Positions 7,425 to 9,161 of a stretch of 9,161 bases of DNA are shown in pieces (position 1 is the first letter of the stretch; every line of letters starts with the position of its first letter). A program made the position numbers and the translations under genes. The DNA comes from an uncultured Eubacteriaceae bacterium (GTDB lineage Bacteria; Bacillota; Clostridia; Eubacteriales; Eubacteriaceae): the NCBI GenBank assembly GCA_947625585.1, contig CANQOZ010000042.1, forward strand, positions 1 to 9,161. Reading direction: 5' to 3'. The notes beneath the pieces were generated by a model that saw only the letters and a program-made list of their open reading frames with translations, had not been told where the DNA came from and did no database searches.

Positions 7425-8906
7425 TTAAATGCTATTGATCTTCTTTCTTAAGTGTTTGATGATTTCATTAATAACTTTTGTTCTAGCGTATCGTTTATCA
7501 TCACCATTAACAAAAATCCATGGAGCTTTTTTGGTTGAAGTTTCTTCAAACATACGTTCAGCTGCCATAACATATTCTGGTCTCTTTTCACGGTTACGCC
7601 AGTCTTCATCAGTTATTTTCCATTGTTTTGCAGGATTGTTTTGTCGATCTTCAAATCGTCTCTTCTGTTCTTCATCTGTTACATTCATCCAGAATTTAAG
7701 TAAAACAGCTCCAAAATCTGTTAATTGTTTCTCAAATTCTCGTATTTGTTTAAAAGCTCTATCGTATTCAGCTTCAGTACAGAAACCTTCAATTGGTTCG
7801 ACTAAAACACGTCCATACCAAGTTCTATCGAAAATACTGAAATGACCACGTTTTGGAACATCGTTCCAATAGCGCCAGAGCCATTCATGAACCTTTTCAA
7901 TATCGGTTGGCGCAGAAGATGGATAAACACGATAACCTCTAGGGTCTAAATTCTTAGCGACACGCTTAATAACTCCACCTTTACCACCAGCATCAAAACC
8001 TTCAAAAGCGATCATAACAGGAATACGCTTTCTGAAGACCATGTATTCCAATTCCCTTAATTCAGCTTGATATTCCTTAATTATTGGTCTATACAAACTT
8101 CTTGGAATTGTATCTTCAGGATTTACTTTATTAAAAATTGAATCTTTTACAACAGCTTCGTCAACTTTTATTAAAGGTTTTAGTTTTGGTTTCTTTTTAT
8201 TTTCAATTTCCTTAACTTTTTCTTCGAGTTCGTTAACTAATATTCTTAGAACTTCAAAAGAAGCATTCTTAATATTTTTACTGTTGATAATAAACCACGG
8301 CGAATTTTCAGTGTTTGTATCAGAAATCAAATCATCCCATTGAGCTTCAATTTTGTCATAATTTTCATTTTCTTCCCAGTCACTTTTTGTAGCACGCCAG
8401 GATCCAATAGGATCGTCTTCAATTTTTTCCAAACGCTTCTTTTGGGTTTTTTTACTAATATTGAGGAAGAATTTAAAAATAATCGTATTGTTATAATACA
8501 TACTTCTCTCAAAATCATTAATTTGTTCAACCAGTGTTTTGACAGGAACATTATCTTTTTTACTTCTTTCATAAACCTGTGAATAATAAGAAGTATCAAA
8601 TGTTACAATTTGCCCTTGTGCTGGTGAATGGACCCAGTAGTAGTACATTAAAGGCCTATTTCTGATTTCATGTGTTTGACGAGGCTCGTTATAAACAATG
8701 AAACTTCTTGGATCAAGTGGAATCATTAATTCATTAATGACACTACCTTTTCCAGAAGCATTCCAGCCATCTATTAAAATCATAACAGAAGTGCCTTGTT
8801 CTTTAATCTTTCTTTGAAGCTCGCCTATTTTAACTCGTAAATCATCTTTTTGAGTTTTACGAATTTGTTTATTGACTTTAGCTTCGTGTTCATAATCTTT
8901 TATCAT
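7425..8906 (-). CDS. pap: Polyphosphate:AMP phosphotransferase, two-domain PPK2 family
   Basis: Cytoplasmic enzyme of 493 residues with two fused PPK2 (P-loop kinase) domains. This is the layout of class II PPK2 enzymes, which transfer phosphate from polyphosphate to AMP to make ADP. The N-terminal domain (about 20-230) has Walker A GWNASGKG at 47-54. A Lys/Glu-rich linker (about 228-248) leads to the C-terminal domain (about 265-490) with Walker A GFDAGGKG at 303-310, FDRTWYGR at 359-366 and a lid region RRFEDRQNNPAKQW (416-429). The N-terminal copy of the second motif is FDTSYYSQ (103-110). It keeps the Asp but lacks both arginines, so the C-terminal half is probably the main catalytic unit. 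The start is the first in-frame ATG and fits the family length, but no good ribosome site precedes it (only TAAGA). The substrate is inferred from the two-domain layout; ADP or GDP kinase activity is less likely. Confidence 0.92.
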   Translation of the reverse strand: MIKDYEHEAKVNKQIRKTQKDDLRVKIGELQRKIKEQGTSVMILIDGWNASGKGSVINELMIPLDPRSFIVYNEPRQTHEIRNRPLMYYYWVHSPAQGQIVTFDTSYYSQVYERSKKDNVPVKTLVEQINDFERSMYYNNTIIFKFFLNISKKTQKKRLEKIEDDPIGSWRATKSDWEENENYDKIEAQWDDLISDTNTENSPWFIINSKNIKNASFEVLRILVNELEEKVKEIENKKKPKLKPLIKVDEAVVKDSIFNKVNPEDTIPRSLYRPIIKEYQAELRELEYMVFRKRIPVMIAFEGFDAGGKGGVIKRVAKNLDPRGYRVYPSSAPTDIEKVHEWLWRYWNDVPKRGHFSIFDRTWYGRVLVEPIEGFCTEAEYDRAFKQIREFEKQLTDFGAVLLKFWMNVTDEEQKRRFEDRQNNPAKQWKITDEDWRNREKRPEYVMAAERMFEETSTKKAPWIFVNGDDKRYARTKVINEIIKHLRKKINSI

Positions 8907-9161
8907 AGTCTTATTTTTGTTATCGTTATCATTTAAAGTTTAACATACATACTAAAAAATTGTAGTATCCATCTGGATCTAGAAACATTAAACTATGAAT
9001 CAAAAAAATAATCACAATTATGATAATAAATTCACTTATAACAAAATTTTATAAACGGATTTATTAATTACCCAGAAAAATTTTGAAGTAACAAAATTAA
9101 ATATTTTTTAGCCTAACTGAAATGATTAGAAATATTAAATTTTAAATAGACAGAATACATT
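8907..9161. other. AT-rich upstream region of the PPK2 gene, no gene seen
   Basis: Stop codons are dense in all frames I read, and I recognise no RNA gene or terminator. A nine-codon ATG frame (8932-8903) ends in a TGA that overlaps the PPK2 start as ATGA. It has no ribosome site, so I do not call it a gene. A short ATCCA/TGGAT hairpin lies near 8968-8979. Confidence 0.5.
9017..9044 (-). promoter_or_regulatory. Weak promoter candidate for the PPK2 gene
   Basis: The minus strand has TTGTTA (9044-9039), a 16-base spacer and CATAAT (9022-9017). It would give a leader of about 100 bases. Similar matches are common in DNA this AT-rich, so this is only the best of several weak candidates. Confidence 0.25.

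Noticed and set aside
7429..7845. 138-codon open frame on the plus strand
   Set aside because: It lies wholly antisense to the C-terminal PPK2 domain, whose motifs are intact, and its product shows no recognisable domain. It is a shadow of the real gene.
8327..8599. Open frames on both strands within the PPK2 gene
   Set aside because: Both are out-of-frame shadows of the N-terminal PPK2 domain, low in complexity and rich in Ile, Phe or Lys.
8903..8932. Nine-codon leader frame whose stop overlaps the PPK2 start (ATGA)
   Set aside because: It has no ribosome site and no attenuator-type hairpin, and short frames like this are expected by chance in AT-rich sequence.
2098..9161. A new multi-gene defence or signalling system
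   Set aside because: All four genes belong to known housekeeping or surface families, with intact motifs, and the terminators break the region into separate units. I see no accessory cassette, mobile element or array.

Overview
The window is strongly AT-rich, and all four genes lie on the minus strand. Gene content suggests an anaerobic, Gram-positive, low-GC Firmicute, most likely a clostridium-type organism. The reasons are a single-chain pyruvate:ferredoxin oxidoreductase, a secreted protein built from ChW (clostridial hydrophobic, conserved W) repeats joined to a SleB-type cell-wall hydrolase domain, and AGGAGG-type ribosome binding sites. I cannot name a genus from the sequence alone.

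In the direction of transcription (right to left) the layout is as follows. Positions 9161-8907 are AT-rich upstream sequence with no gene and only a weak promoter candidate. Positions 8906-7425 encode a two-domain PPK2-family polyphosphate:AMP phosphotransferase. A gap of 88 bases follows, with a clear extended -10 promoter and no terminator. Positions 7336-3782 encode the 1184-residue pyruvate:ferredoxin oxidoreductase (nifJ), closed by a perfect 13-bp terminator hairpin. An AT-rich gap then carries the promoter of the next gene, with two small palindromes just upstream of its -10 box. Positions 3459-2098 encode the secreted ChW/SleB protein, closed by a second terminator. Positions 1993-1 encode the first three quarters of a P-type (Ca2+-type) cation ATPase that runs off the left edge.

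The genes form at least three transcription units. PPK2 and nifJ may be partly co-transcribed, because nothing separates them except nifJ's own promoter. The secreted hydrolase gene is isolated between two strong terminators. The ATPase begins only 48 bases beyond the second terminator and has a poor ribosome binding site. Two genes touch central energy metabolism: PFOR makes acetyl-CoA and reduced ferredoxin, and PPK2 regenerates ADP from AMP using polyphosphate. The ATPase uses ATP for ion export, and the hydrolase acts outside the cell on peptidoglycan.

I found no mobile element, CRISPR array, tRNA or rRNA, and no convincing undescribed multi-gene system. The points most worth a second look are the two-triplet architecture of the ChW protein, the palindromic boxes in its promoter, and the asymmetric PPK2 domains.
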